This document shows positions 26,139-33,372 of a DNA stretch of 42,049 nucleotides, one piece after another. Positions within the stretch are counted from its first letter, which is position 1. Each line of letters opens with the position of its first letter. The translations under genes were made by a program, and so were the position numbers. This DNA comes from Bacteroidales bacterium. Lineage in GTDB: Bacteria; Bacteroidota; Bacteroidia; Bacteroidales; UBA932. The DNA is taken from the NCBI GenBank assembly GCA_017617715.1, contig JAFZVQ010000027.1, forward strand, positions 1 through 42,049, in the 5' to 3' direction. The notes beneath the pieces are model-generated. The model had not been told where the DNA came from. It was given only the letters and a program-made list of their open reading frames with translations, and made no database searches.

Positions 26139-27601
26139 AGGCTTTTGCCGTTGACGGTGACGTTTTCGAATGTGACGTTTTCGGCGTAGTTGATTTCGGC
26201 TTTCTTCCTGGACGTGAAGCGGCAGTCGGTGAAATCAATGTTGCTGACGGGCAGTTCCGGCAGGCCGTTGATGAAGATGGCCTGCTTTGAGCCGGCGCAA
26301 GTGATGCCGCTGAAATGGCAGTCGCGGAATTCGGGGGTGGTCTCATCCACCGGCACCAGGTCCGCATTGCCGTCCCTGGACAGTTCGGTGGCGGCCACGC
26401 CGGCGTAGTAGAGATTGAAGATGACGCCGTAGGTGACGATGTCCTTCATCAGAATGTCGCGGCACCAGATATTCCGCACCAGGCCGCCGCGCCCGCGGGT
26501 GCTCTTGAAGCGCAGGCCCACGTCGGTGCCGATGAAGCGGCAGTTGCTTACGAGTATGTTCTCCACGCCTCCGGACATCTCGCTGCCCACCACGAAGCCG
26601 CCGTGGCCGTGGTAGACCGTGCAGTCGGTGATGATGAGGTTGGAGCATTTGCGGGCGTGCCTGCGGCCGTCGGCGTCCTTGCCGGACTTGATGCAGATGG
26701 CGTCGTCGCCGACGTCGAAGGTGGAGCCGGTCAGGATGACGTTGGTGCAGGCGTCGATGTCGATGCCGTCGCCGTTGGCGGAGTAGTGCGGATTGCGCAC
26801 GTTGATGCCGCGTATGGTGAGGTCTTCGCACCACAGGGGGTGGATGTTCCAGCAGGGGGAGTTCTGGAAGGTGCAGCCTTCAAGCAGCACCCGCTTGCAG
26901 CTGCGCAGCGACACCATGACGGGACGCAGGAACGACTTTATCTCATTTTCGTCCAGCGACGGGTCCGGCAGGTTGAGCGAGCCGGCGCTCATGCGGGCTT
27001 TATAATAGCCTTCGTCGGGATACCAGCCTTTGCCGTCTTCGGGGATGTAGCCGCCGCGGGCCTTTATGAGCTTCCACTGGTCGTCGGAGACCTTGCGGCG
27101 CTTGATTTCGCGCCAGGCGTCTCCGTTGCCGTCGATAATGCCCTCGCCGGTAATCGCTATGTCGTGGGCGCCGTCGGCGTTGATGGGGGAGAGGCAGCGG
27201 CGCACGTCGAGGCCTTCGAAATTAGTGTCGATTATGGGGTAGAGGTCCTGGTCGGGACTGAAGACCAGGATGGCGTCTTTCTCAAGGTGCAGCTCGGTGT
27301 TGCTGCCAAGGGTTATGGGGCCGGTCAGCCAGATGCCGGCAGGCACGGTGAGGCGGCCTCCCTTGCTCCCGATTTCGGCGAGGGCTCTGGCGAAAGCCGC
27401 GGTGTTGTCGGTCACTCCGTCGGCCACGGCGCCGTAGTCGGCGACGGAAACGCTCCGGCTGGGAATGGAGGGGAGGGAAACCCTCGGCATGTTGAACGGT
27501 ACATTGTCGTAAACGGCCTCCAGAGCGTCTGCGCTGCCTTCGCAGCAGCAGAGCAATAGGGAAGCGGCGAGAATCAGGACTGTCCGTGGGCTGGTTTTCA
27601 T
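26135..27601 (-). CDS. GH28 polygalacturonase lipoprotein
   Basis: 488 aa. Hydrolyses alpha-1,4-galacturonosyl bonds. An N-terminal signal ends in a Cys cluster (18-20), so lipidation is likely. GH28 motifs are all present: NGDGIDID (276-283, Asp278), GDD (298-300), YHGHGG (His331/His333 region) and RFK (364-366). The N-terminal DYGAVADGVTDNT is usual for bacterial members; exo-action is likely but cannot be proved. It is the first gene of the 16-gene run; its start lies about 27 bases downstream of a TATATTTG promoter box, next to a palindromic operator. The stop overlaps the CE8 start in ATGA. Confidence 0.94.
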   Translation of the reverse strand: MKTSPRTVLILAASLLLCCCEGSADALEAVYDNVPFNMPRVSLPSIPSRSVSVADYGAVADGVTDNTAAFARALAEIGSKGGRLTVPAGIWLTGPITLGSNTELHLEKDAILVFSPDQDLYPIIDTNFEGLDVRRCLSPINADGAHDIAITGEGIIDGNGDAWREIKRRKVSDDQWKLIKARGGYIPEDGKGWYPDEGYYKARMSAGSLNLPDPSLDENEIKSFLRPVMVSLRSCKRVLLEGCTFQNSPCWNIHPLWCEDLTIRGINVRNPHYSANGDGIDIDACTNVILTGSTFDVGDDAICIKSGKDADGRRHARKCSNLIITDCTVYHGHGGFVVGSEMSGGVENILVSNCRFIGTDVGLRFKSTRGRGGLVRNIWCRDILMKDIVTYGVIFNLYYAGVAATELSRDGNADLVPVDETTPEFRDCHFSGITCAGSKQAIFINGLPELPVSNIDFTDCRFTSRKKAEINYAENVTFENVTVNGKSL

Positions 27602-27627
27602 TGATTATAATTGTAGTGTTACTGGCG

Positions 27628-27635
27628 CAAATATA
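27628..27635 (-). promoter_or_regulatory. -7 promoter box for the pectin gene run
   Basis: TATATTTG on the minus strand matches the Bacteroidetes TAnnTTTG consensus and lies 27 bases from the GH28 ATG. Exactly 16 bases upstream lies operator 1, covering the expected -33 position. Confidence 0.7.
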
Positions 27636-27651
27636 CAACAATTTTTGAATT

Positions 27652-27661
27652 CCGTGCACGG
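27652..27661. promoter_or_regulatory. Operator palindrome 1 (CCGTGCACGG)
   Basis: A perfect 10-base palindrome, identical to the one at 27682-27691 and 30 bases from it centre to centre, about three helical turns. It overlies the -33 region of the GH28-side promoter. Likely site for the adjacent LacI-type protein. Confidence 0.72.
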
Positions 27662-27681
27662 TAACGGAAAAATTTTCGTGC

Positions 27682-27691
27682 CCGTGCACGG
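27682..27691. promoter_or_regulatory. Operator palindrome 2 (CCGTGCACGG)
   Basis: Second copy of the palindrome, 16 bases upstream of the TAACTTTG box of the regulator gene, mirroring operator 1. The spacer between the copies is itself nearly palindromic (ACGGAAAAATTTTCGT). Suggests autoregulation and control of both directions by one dimer pair or tetramer. Confidence 0.72.
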
Positions 27692-27707
27692 AAATAAATA
27701 TTTTTAT

Positions 27708-27715
27708 TAACTTTG
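27708..27715 (+). promoter_or_regulatory. -7 promoter box for the LacI-type gene
   Basis: TAACTTTG matches TAnnTTTG. Transcription would begin near 27722, giving a leader of about 12 bases before ATG 27734; this also argues against the TTG start at 27713. Confidence 0.65.
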
Positions 27716-27733
27716 CCTTTGGAAAACACTGAT

Positions 27734-28786
27734 ATGGAGCCAAAGGATAAACCCACAATCAAGGACATCGCACGCATCACCGGCCTGTCGAAAGGCACGG
27801 TGGACCGCGTGCTCCACAACCGTGGCGAAGTGTCCCGGAAGAGTTTCGATAAAGTGATGGCTGCAATAGACTCTCTTGGCTACAAGCCCAACGTCTTTGC
27901 GTCCCTGCTCGCCAGGGGAGAGAGCCGCAAGATTGCGCTTCTCATTCCCACGCACGACATGGATTCCTTCTGGGATGTCGCCCTGAAAGGCGTCACCAGG
28001 GCCGAGGAGCTCGTGGGGCCGCTCGGGCTTGCCATCCGCGTCTATGAATATGAGGCCAACGACATAAAGGCGTTCAGGGAAGTTGTTGAAAGCGTCATTT
28101 CCGACTCTCCCGACGGTATTGTGCTCGCTCCTATGTTCGGCGACGAGACCCGCCTTGTCACCGAAAGGCTTGTGAAACTCGGGATTCCCTACGTGTTTTT
28201 CGACTCCAAGATTGAGGACGAGGGCTACCTTGCATATTTCGGCCTCCCGGAGTATAAGAGCGGTTATCTCTGCGCCGACCAGCTGACTGGCGGTTTCCCA
28301 GTCTCGGAAGTGCTTCTGCTGCGCCTGAAGCGGGATCCGCTGAGGCAGTCCGATCCCACGGTGAAGCGCAGGGCGGGCTTCCTTGCATATATGGAGGAGC
28401 ATAATCCCCAGTGTGTGGTGCGGAGCGTCTTCATCGACCCCCACGACCCGGCCCGCACGGACCAGGAGCTCAGCGCGTTCTTCTCCACCTTCCCCGGCAC
28501 CCGGCACGTCGCCATGTTCAATTCCAGGATACACCTGGTGGTGCCGTGGCTTGAGCGGAATCCTGCCGCGGTGCGAAGGATAGTCGGTTTCGACAATCTC
28601 GCCCCGAACATGGCGGCCCTCCGCAGGGGCACCGTTTCCGCCCTCATAGCCCAGCACCCCGACGAGCAGGTCTCCAATTCCATTCAGGCGCTTGCGGAAT
28701 TCATCGTGCTCGGCAAGAAGCCGGCGCGCCGCGACAATTACATGCACATGGACATCCTGACCCGCTACAACGCTGATTATTATTAG
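27734..28786 (+). CDS. LacI-family transcriptional regulator
   Basis: 350 aa from ATG 27734; an in-frame TTG at 27713 would fall inside the promoter. The N-terminal helix-turn-helix (residues 8-31, TIKDIARITGLSKGTVDRVL) and hinge region (LGYKPNVFASLLARG) precede a periplasmic-binding-protein-like sensor domain (KIALLIPTHDMDSFWD onward, DGIVLAP, FFDSKIEDEG, IVGFDNLAPN). It is divergent from the 16-gene pectin run and shares with it the twin-operator control region, so it probably senses a uronate intermediate such as 2-keto-3-deoxygluconate and controls both directions. Repressor action is likely from operator placement over the -33 regions. The ligand is inference. No hybrid two-component sensor is seen in the window. 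Confidence 0.9.
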   Translation: MEPKDKPTIKDIARITGLSKGTVDRVLHNRGEVSRKSFDKVMAAIDSLGYKPNVFASLLARGESRKIALLIPTHDMDSFWDVALKGVTRAEELVGPLGLAIRVYEYEANDIKAFREVVESVISDSPDGIVLAPMFGDETRLVTERLVKLGIPYVFFDSKIEDEGYLAYFGLPEYKSGYLCADQLTGGFPVSEVLLLRLKRDPLRQSDPTVKRRAGFLAYMEEHNPQCVVRSVFIDPHDPARTDQELSAFFSTFPGTRHVAMFNSRIHLVVPWLERNPAAVRRIVGFDNLAPNMAALRRGTVSALIAQHPDEQVSNSIQALAEFIVLGKKPARRDNYMHMDILTRYNADYY

Positions 28787-28802
28787 TCTTTTACGGAAAA
28801 GA
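28787..28802. terminator. Short hairpin between convergent genes
   Basis: TCTTTT and AAAAGA around ACGG, immediately after the regulator stop and just before the pncA stop. Symmetric and T-flanked, so it could end transcription both ways, but the stem is only six AT-rich pairs. Confidence 0.35.
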
Positions 28803-28803
28803 A

Positions 28804-29349
28804 CTACCAGACTTTGATGCCGTTCTCGGTCATGAAGGCGACGACGGTGTCGTGGCTGGCGAATTTGGCGGTGCCTCCAAGGAATACCTTGACGGTGAAT
28901 CCGATTTGCTTGCTGATGGCGTAGAGGTTTTTCAGCGTCTCTAGCACGCAGTACTCGGCAGCTATGCCGCACACCACCACTTCGTCTCCCGGCTCGAAAA
29001 GATCCTGATTATCAGGGTCGAAGCCGACGAATGCGCCATACTCCTCACGCTCGGGAAGACGCCCCTTCAAGATGAACTTCATGCGGCTCTCCTCCAGCCC
29101 CTCGAACATCTCGTCAGGGATGGAAGCACCGGCAGTATGGTGGACGCAATGCACCGGCCAGGGACCACCGAAATCCTTGAAGGAGCAATGGTTCACCGGA
29201 TGCCAGTCCAAAGTGAAATACACCAGGTCGAAATCCTTTTTCACACGGTTGATCTCGGGCAGCACCGACGCTGCGCCGGGGACGGTCAGGGAACCGTCGA
29301 TAAAATCTTTCTGCAGATCGACTGCAAGCAATATAGTCCTCTTAGCCAT
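28804..29349 (-). CDS. pncA: Nicotinamidase (pyrazinamidase)
   Basis: 181 aa. Deamidates nicotinamide to nicotinate for NAD salvage in the cytosol. The catalytic triad is Asp11 (VDLQKDF), Lys95 (ILKGR) and Cys134 (AAEYC); the metal site is Asp48, His50, His54 and His67 (LDWHPVNH, WPVHC). Starting at ATG 29349 puts Met directly before AKRTILLAVD; the upstream TTG frame adds only two residues. Convergent with the regulator gene and divergent from the thioesterase, it belongs to neither cluster. Well supported. Confidence 0.95.
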   Translation of the reverse strand: MAKRTILLAVDLQKDFIDGSLTVPGAASVLPEINRVKKDFDLVYFTLDWHPVNHCSFKDFGGPWPVHCVHHTAGASIPDEMFEGLEESRMKFILKGRLPEREEYGAFVGFDPDNQDLFEPGDEVVVCGIAAEYCVLETLKNLYAISKQIGFTVKVFLGGTAKFASHDTVVAFMTENGIKVW

Positions 29350-29394
29350 ATACAAAGTATTTCCGGCAAAGATAAAAAATTAAAACAAAATTCG

Positions 29395-29402
29395 TACATT
29401 TG
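29395..29402 (+). promoter_or_regulatory. -7 promoter box for the thioesterase gene
   Basis: TACATTTG matches TAnnTTTG and lies 15 bases before ATG 29418. It argues for that ATG over the in-frame TTG at 29400, which lies inside the box. Confidence 0.6.
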
Positions 29403-29417
29403 GCCGAATTTCAAGAT

Positions 29418-29822
29418 ATGACCACAACACCCTACATCCACGAAGTAAAGTACTACGAATGCGACCGCATGGGCGTCACGCACCACTCCAACTACATACG
29501 CTTCATGGAAGAAGCCCGCATCGACTGGATGGACCAGCTTGGTTACGGGTTCGAGCGCATGGAGGCCGAAGGCATCGTGTCCCCCGTAATGACCGTCGAA
29601 TGCACCTACAAGCGCACCACCACCTTCAAGGACAAGATAGAAATCGAAATCCGCGTCACTTCCATGACGGAACTCAAGATCAGCTTCTCCTACACCATGA
29701 AGGTCGCCGGCAAACTGGTATGCAGCGCATCCAGCACGCACTGCTTCCTTGCTGACGGCCGTCCCGTAGTGCTGTCCGAGCGCTTCCCGGAGCTGTATGC
29801 CGACATCGTTTCCACCATGTAA
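29418..29822 (+). CDS. Hotdog-fold acyl-CoA thioesterase (YbgC-like)
   Basis: 134 aa. Single hotdog domain of the 4-hydroxybenzoyl-CoA thioesterase/YbgC group, hydrolysing acyl-CoA or acyl-ACP thioesters in the cytosol. The active-site region reads ECDRMGVTHHSNYIRFMEEAR with the usual Asp and a Tyr after the His pair. ATG 29418 is chosen over TTG 29400 because the earlier codon overlaps the promoter box. It stands alone between pncA and the queuosine genes, whose promoter begins just after its stop. Exact acyl substrate cannot be told. Confidence 0.9.
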   Translation: MTTTPYIHEVKYYECDRMGVTHHSNYIRFMEEARIDWMDQLGYGFERMEAEGIVSPVMTVECTYKRTTTFKDKIEIEIRVTSMTELKISFSYTMKVAGKLVCSASSTHCFLADGRPVVLSERFPELYADIVSTM

Positions 29823-29845
29823 CTTGCATTATTGCGTTTTTTGCG

Positions 29846-29853
29846 TACCTTTG
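29846..29853 (+). promoter_or_regulatory. -7 promoter box of the queuosine operon
   Basis: TACCTTTG matches TAnnTTTG, with a TTG about 19 bases upstream (29824-29826) as a possible -33 element. Transcription would start near 29860, at the foot of the hairpin 29860-29880. Confidence 0.62.
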
Positions 29854-29859
29854 CGGCGA

Positions 29860-29909
29860 GAAAGTCCGATGCGGGCTTTCAAGTGTAACAGGTACCACTC
29901 AAAAAACTG
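29860..29909 (+). promoter_or_regulatory. Candidate preQ1-I riboswitch with 5' hairpin
   Basis: After an 8-base-pair hairpin (GAAAGTCC/GGGCTTTC, 29860-29880) comes a small H-type pseudoknot candidate. Stem AGTG (29882-29885) pairs with CACT (29896-29899) around loop TAACAGGTAC; the A-rich tail CAAAAAA then leads to CTG (29907-29909), which can pair with CAG in the loop (29889-29891). This matches the preQ1-I order: short stem, ~10-base loop, A6 tail, pseudoknot. It ends three bases before the ATG of a queuosine-precursor transporter gene followed by queF, so it would act on translation. The stem is only four pairs, which keeps confidence moderate. Confidence 0.6.
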
Positions 29910-29912
29910 CAA

Positions 29913-30590
29913 ATGAACAACAAGTTTTCCGCCACCTTCCTGGTGATGTCCATACTGTTCGTAGTATGCCTCATCACTTCCAACCTCTTCGCTACAAAGG
30001 TCATAGATCTCTGGGGTATAACGCTCCCGGGAGCGGTGATCATTTTCCCCGTATCTTACATCCTTAATGACTGCCTCACTGAAGTCTGGGGCTACCGAAA
30101 AGCCCGGCTTGTCATCTGGATTGCCTTCGCGATGAATTTCCTGGTCGTGGTTCTGGGGCAATTGGTAGTGTGGCTGCCAGCCGCTTCATTCTGGGACGGA
30201 GCGCCCCACTTCGACTATATGTTCAGGATGGCGCCCCGCGTGGCCGGCGCTTCACTTCTTGCATTCATCGCCGGCTCCAATCTCAACGCCTATGTGCTCA
30301 GCAGGATGAAAGTTGCCGGCGGAGGCCGTCGCTTCGGCCTGCGCGCAGTTCTTTCCTCCCTTGCCGGAGAGATTCTCGACTCTCTGATTTTCATGCCTAT
30401 AGCCTTTTGGGGCACCCCCTTCAAGACCCTGCTTCCAATGATGCTCGCACAGGTCACGTTCAAGGTATGCTATGAAATAGTCATCCTTCCCGTCACCAGC
30501 CACGTGGTGCGCAAAGTGAAGAAAAGCGAGGGAGTTGATGTGTTCGACAATGGAATATCCTATAACCCTTTTAAACTTGGCGATATATGA
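29913..30590 (+). CDS. Queuosine precursor transporter (YhhQ/VUT family)
   Basis: 225 aa inner-membrane protein with about six hydrophobic segments. Family marks: [36 protein letters not shown] near the N-terminus, and [18 protein letters not shown] in the second half. It imports preQ0, preQ1 or another 7-deazaguanine for tRNA queuosine synthesis. Its stop overlaps the queF start in ATGA, and a candidate preQ1-I riboswitch sits directly before its ATG, so pathway membership is well supported. The exact precursor carried is unknown. Confidence 0.93.
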   Translation: MNNKFSATFLVMSILFVVCLITSNLFATKVIDLWGITLPGAVIIFPVSYILNDCLTEVWGYRKARLVIWIAFAMNFLVVVLGQLVVWLPAASFWDGAPHFDYMFRMAPRVAGASLLAFIAGSNLNAYVLSRMKVAGGGRRFGLRAVLSSLAGEILDSLIFMPIAFWGTPFKTLLPMMLAQVTFKVCYEIVILPVTSHVVRKVKKSEGVDVFDNGISYNPFKLGDI

Positions 30591-31048
30591 TTGAATCACG
30601 TAAGGACGAGGGGCTGCAGGCCCTTGGCAAGAAAAGCGAATACAAGAGCCACTATGCACCGGAAGTGCTGGAGGCCTTCGACAACAGGCACAGGGACCAC
30701 GACTACTGGGTGCGTTTCAACTGCCCCGAATTCACCAGCCTGTGCCCGATCACTGGCCAGCCGGACTTCGCTGAAATCCGCATCGGTTACATACCCGACC
30801 TGAAAATGGTCGAAAGCAAGAGTCTCAAGCTCTATCTTTTCAGCTTCCGCGACCAGGGCGCCTTCCATGAAGACTGCGTGAACATAATCCTCAAGGACCT
30901 CATCAAGCTGATGGACCCCAAATACATAGAAGTCACCGGCTTCTTCAGCCCCAGGGGCGGCATCAGCATACATCCATACACCAACTACGGCCGTCCCGGC
31001 ACACGCTACGAAGAGCTTGCCCTGCGTCGTCTTGAAACCCACGAATAG
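30587..31048 (+). CDS. queF: NADPH-dependent preQ0 reductase
   Basis: 153 aa, the short unimodular (YkvM-type) QueF. Reduces the nitrile of 7-cyano-7-deazaguanine (preQ0) to preQ1 in the cytosol. Catalytic Cys53 and Asp60 lie in [11 protein letters not shown]; the substrate Glu and QueF motif are in [14 protein letters not shown] (75-88); HEDC follows. It overlaps the transporter gene by four bases and is one base from the CBM9-like gene. Identification is firm. Confidence 0.97.
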   Translation: MIESRKDEGLQALGKKSEYKSHYAPEVLEAFDNRHRDHDYWVRFNCPEFTSLCPITGQPDFAEIRIGYIPDLKMVESKSLKLYLFSFRDQGAFHEDCVNIILKDLIKLMDPKYIEVTGFFSPRGGISIHPYTNYGRPGTRYEELALRRLETHE

Positions 31049-31049
31049 T

Positions 31050-31682
31050 ATGAAAACCATGCAGATACCCCTTCTCCGCAGCCTTGAAGAGAAGGATCTC
31101 GACACCGCCCTTGAGACCGAGGGCGCAAGGTTTATCGTCAGCGAAGTAAACTGGCCGTCAGAATACCCCTACGCCCCTCTCTGCGGCGGGCGCATGGCCC
31201 GCACCGAGGATGCGCTGGTGGTGGATTTCCACGTCAGCGGGCTCGATCTGCGCGTGGAGAACCTCACCGACAACGGCCGCCAGTGGGAAGACAGCTGCTG
31301 CGAGCTTTTCCTGCAGCTGCCCGGCGACCCGGCATATTTCAATTTCGAAATCAACGCAGCCGGCAAGATACTGGTCGCCCGCGGCACCGGCAGGGGAGAC
31401 CGCGTGCAGCTGCCCGTGGAAGAAGTTGCCCGGATAGTGCGCGTCGCTACGGTTGAAGGCCCCCAGGACCACGAAGGCGGCATCTGGGACTGGAGGGTGC
31501 TTGTCATGATTCCGTTCGATCTGCTCGGAATCGATTCCGACGCCCTTCCCGGTAAGCTGCTGGGCAACATCTACAAGTGCGGCGACAAGACCGCCCATCC
31601 CCATTTCGTGAGCTGGGCTTCCATCGGCACCCCCGCGCCGGATTTCCACCGGCCGGAGTATTTCGGGGAATTCTTATTCTGA
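31050..31682 (+). CDS. CBM9-like domain protein
   Basis: 210 aa from ATG 31050; the TTG frame start at 31017 would run into queF. A single domain resembling the carbohydrate-binding family 9-like fold (EDSCCELFLQLPG, YFNFEINAAGKILVARG, WDWRVLVMIPFDLLG). There is no signal peptide, so it is probably cytosolic, which is odd for a glycan-binding fold. It follows queF after one base and probably shares its transcript. Its 3' end overlaps the convergent kinase gene by nine bases. Role unknown; the fold call rests on sequence pattern only. Confidence 0.75.
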   Translation: MKTMQIPLLRSLEEKDLDTALETEGARFIVSEVNWPSEYPYAPLCGGRMARTEDALVVDFHVSGLDLRVENLTDNGRQWEDSCCELFLQLPGDPAYFNFEINAAGKILVARGTGRGDRVQLPVEEVARIVRVATVEGPQDHEGGIWDWRVLVMIPFDLLGIDSDALPGKLLGNIYKCGDKTAHPHFVSWASIGTPAPDFHRPEYFGEFLF

Positions 31683-32762
31683 GACAGCTGCCTGCATCTG
31701 CGGCACCTTGGACAGTGCGGACCTGAAAAGGGCCCACTGGTTGCGCGTACGCACCAGGTTGTGCTCAGGGTAGCGTATCTTGTAGTAGGTGTCGCCGTTG
31801 ATGTAGTCGGTAAGGAAACGGACGGCCTGCATGAACGGGAACAGGCAGGCGGCGTACGGCAGATTGTCCCTTTCCACCTTGGTCAGGAAACCGCCTGCGG
31901 ATTCGAGATAGCCGCCGGCGAAGGCGTTGAAAATGTCCATCCTGAAGTCCACCTTTTCGATTTCCGGGGAATCCTCGGCCACGGTGTTGGCGGCGGTGCG
32001 CAGGAAGTCGCCGAAATCCGAGAAGACGAACGAAGGCATGACCGTGTCCAGGTCAATGACACATAGCACGTTGCCGTCTTTGTCGAACAATATGTTGTTG
32101 ACCTTTGTGTCGCAGTGGCAGATACGTTTTGGCAGCAGGCCCTCGCGGTGGAGGCGCTCCGCCTTGCACATTTCCTCCTCATGCTCCTCGATGCCGCGCA
32201 CAAGGGCCCTGACCTCCGGAATGGCCATGCGGCCCATGGCGTCGCGGGCCACGGCATCGTGCAGCTGGCGGGCGCGGAGCTCCATGTTATGGAAATCGGG
32301 AATGGTTTCGCCCAGGGTGTCTGGCAGGTCGGAGAGGCGCGCCTGGAATTCCCCGAAGGCCAGGCCGGCTATGCGGGAGTGTGCGGGGTCCACGGTCTCG
32401 TGGGTATATGAATCCGGAATGAGCACTGAAACTCGCCACGCTTCCCCGTTTTCTTCCCACCATGTCTTGCCTGTCGCAGGGCAGGGAAGGAAGCGCAGCA
32501 CGCGGCGGTCTATGTCTTTTGCGCCTTCGGCTTCAAGCTGCTTTCGAATGTGCCTGGTCACGCATTCGATATTGTGCTGCAACAGGGCCACATCCTTGAA
32601 AATGGATGTATTGATGCGCTGGAGCACATAGTTGTCGGGGCCGTCGGTGGATACGAGGAGGGTGTCGTTGATGAGACCGTTGCCCAGGGGCTTGATGCCG
32701 GTGATGTTGCCTTCGATGGCAAAGCGGCGCGCTATTGCGCCCAAAGTTTCAGTGTTATGCAT
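31674..32762 (-). CDS. APH-fold sugar kinase (NahK-like)
   Basis: 362 aa from ATG 32762; an in-frame upstream start at 32798 lies within the SRP RNA gene. Aminoglycoside phosphotransferase-fold kinase with the catalytic loop HCDTKVNNILF and metal-binding VIDLDT, plus an N-terminal KPLGNGLINDTLLV nucleotide loop. Bacteroidetes members of this type often resemble N-acetylhexosamine 1-kinases; the substrate is not evident here. Its 3' end overlaps the CBM9-like gene by nine bases. It lies just downstream of the SRP RNA terminator, so it may need its own promoter or read-through. Confidence 0.82.
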   Translation of the reverse strand: MHNTETLGAIARRFAIEGNITGIKPLGNGLINDTLLVSTDGPDNYVLQRINTSIFKDVALLQHNIECVTRHIRKQLEAEGAKDIDRRVLRFLPCPATGKTWWEENGEAWRVSVLIPDSYTHETVDPAHSRIAGLAFGEFQARLSDLPDTLGETIPDFHNMELRARQLHDAVARDAMGRMAIPEVRALVRGIEEHEEEMCKAERLHREGLLPKRICHCDTKVNNILFDKDGNVLCVIDLDTVMPSFVFSDFGDFLRTAANTVAEDSPEIEKVDFRMDIFNAFAGGYLESAGGFLTKVERDNLPYAACLFPFMQAVRFLTDYINGDTYYKIRYPEHNLVRTRNQWALFRSALSKVPQMQAAVSE

Positions 32763-32775
32763 TTTGTCAGAAAAT

Positions 32776-32781
32776 AAAAAA
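32776..32781 (-). terminator. T-run terminator of the SRP RNA
   Basis: Six Ts follow directly after the GGGAAAG/CTTTCCC closing stem of the RNA, the form of an intrinsic terminator in which the RNA's own end stem serves as hairpin. Confidence 0.7.
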
Positions 32782-32878
32782 GGGAAAGCTTGATACATCG
32801 CACCGCTACAACCTCATACCCTTGCTTCCTTCCGGACCTGGGGGAATTTTGAGGGAGCTGGTCGTGTATGACTTTCCC
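32782..32878 (-). ncRNA. ffs: Small bacterial SRP RNA (4.5S)
   Basis: About 97 nt. The minus strand holds the conserved apical loop CAGGTCCGGAAGGAAGCA, the Ffh M-domain binding site with its GGAA tetraloop. The arms fold back to a closing stem GGGAAAG at the 5' end and CTTTCCC at the 3' end, followed by a T run. A TATATTTG box at 32890-32883 lies just before the 5' end. With Ffh it targets nascent membrane and secreted proteins. Short form with no Alu domain. Confidence 0.93.
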
Positions 32879-32882
32879 GTTG

Positions 32883-32890
32883 CAAATATA
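32883..32890 (-). promoter_or_regulatory. -7 promoter box of the SRP RNA
   Basis: TATATTTG on the minus strand matches TAnnTTTG five bases before the inferred RNA 5' end. It lies in the 20-base gap after the cytidine deaminase stop. Confidence 0.7.
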
Positions 32891-32898
32891 TGAAAAAA

Positions 32899-33372
32899 TC
32901 AGATACTGTCGAAAATCAGAGGCAGAATATCATCGACTTTTTCAAATTTCCATATTCTTTTGGCTCCGACCATCAGCACGGAGATGGGTTTTCCGGCCTT
33001 TGCCTGGTACTGTGCCATGACCTGGCGGCAGGCGCCGCAGGGGGTGGCCGGCTCGTCGGTGATGCGGCCGTACACGCCTCCGACCAAAGCCAGGCTGCAC
33101 ATATCCTTCTCAGGATACTTGGCTCCGGCGGCGAACATGGCGGTGCGCTCGGCGCACAGACCGGACGGGAAGGCGGCGTTCTCCTGGTTGGCCCCGCGGA
33201 CTATCTGCCCGTTGGACATGCGCACCGCGGCGCCGACGTTGAAATGGGAGTAGGGGGCATAAGAGCCCTTCATCCCTTCAATGGCGGCCTGTGCCAGTTC
33301 GCGGTCCTCGGCATTCAGCTCGTCGATGCTGGAGAACTCCTGGTAGGTGATATTGATCTGTTTAGCTGTCAT
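32899..33372 (-). CDS. cdd: Cytidine deaminase
   Basis: 157 aa, the tetrameric short form. Deaminates cytidine and deoxycytidine to uridine forms for pyrimidine salvage. Zinc ligands are Cys73 in CAERTA with proton-shuttle Glu75, and Cys112 and Cys115 in TPCGACRQ. The start shares one base with the stop of the phosphohexomutase gene (TAATG), so translation is coupled in the ftsE-mutase-cdd series. Clear identification. Confidence 0.96.
   Translation of the reverse strand: MTAKQINITYQEFSSIDELNAEDRELAQAAIEGMKGSYAPYSHFNVGAAVRMSNGQIVRGANQENAAFPSGLCAERTAMFAAGAKYPEKDMCSLALVGGVYGRITDEPATPCGACRQVMAQYQAKAGKPISVLMVGAKRIWKFEKVDDILPLIFDSI

Noticed and set aside
29845-29895. Long-range stem GTACCT/AGGTAC around the queuosine leader
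   Set aside because: The left arm is the promoter -7 box and would not be transcribed, so the pairing is probably chance.
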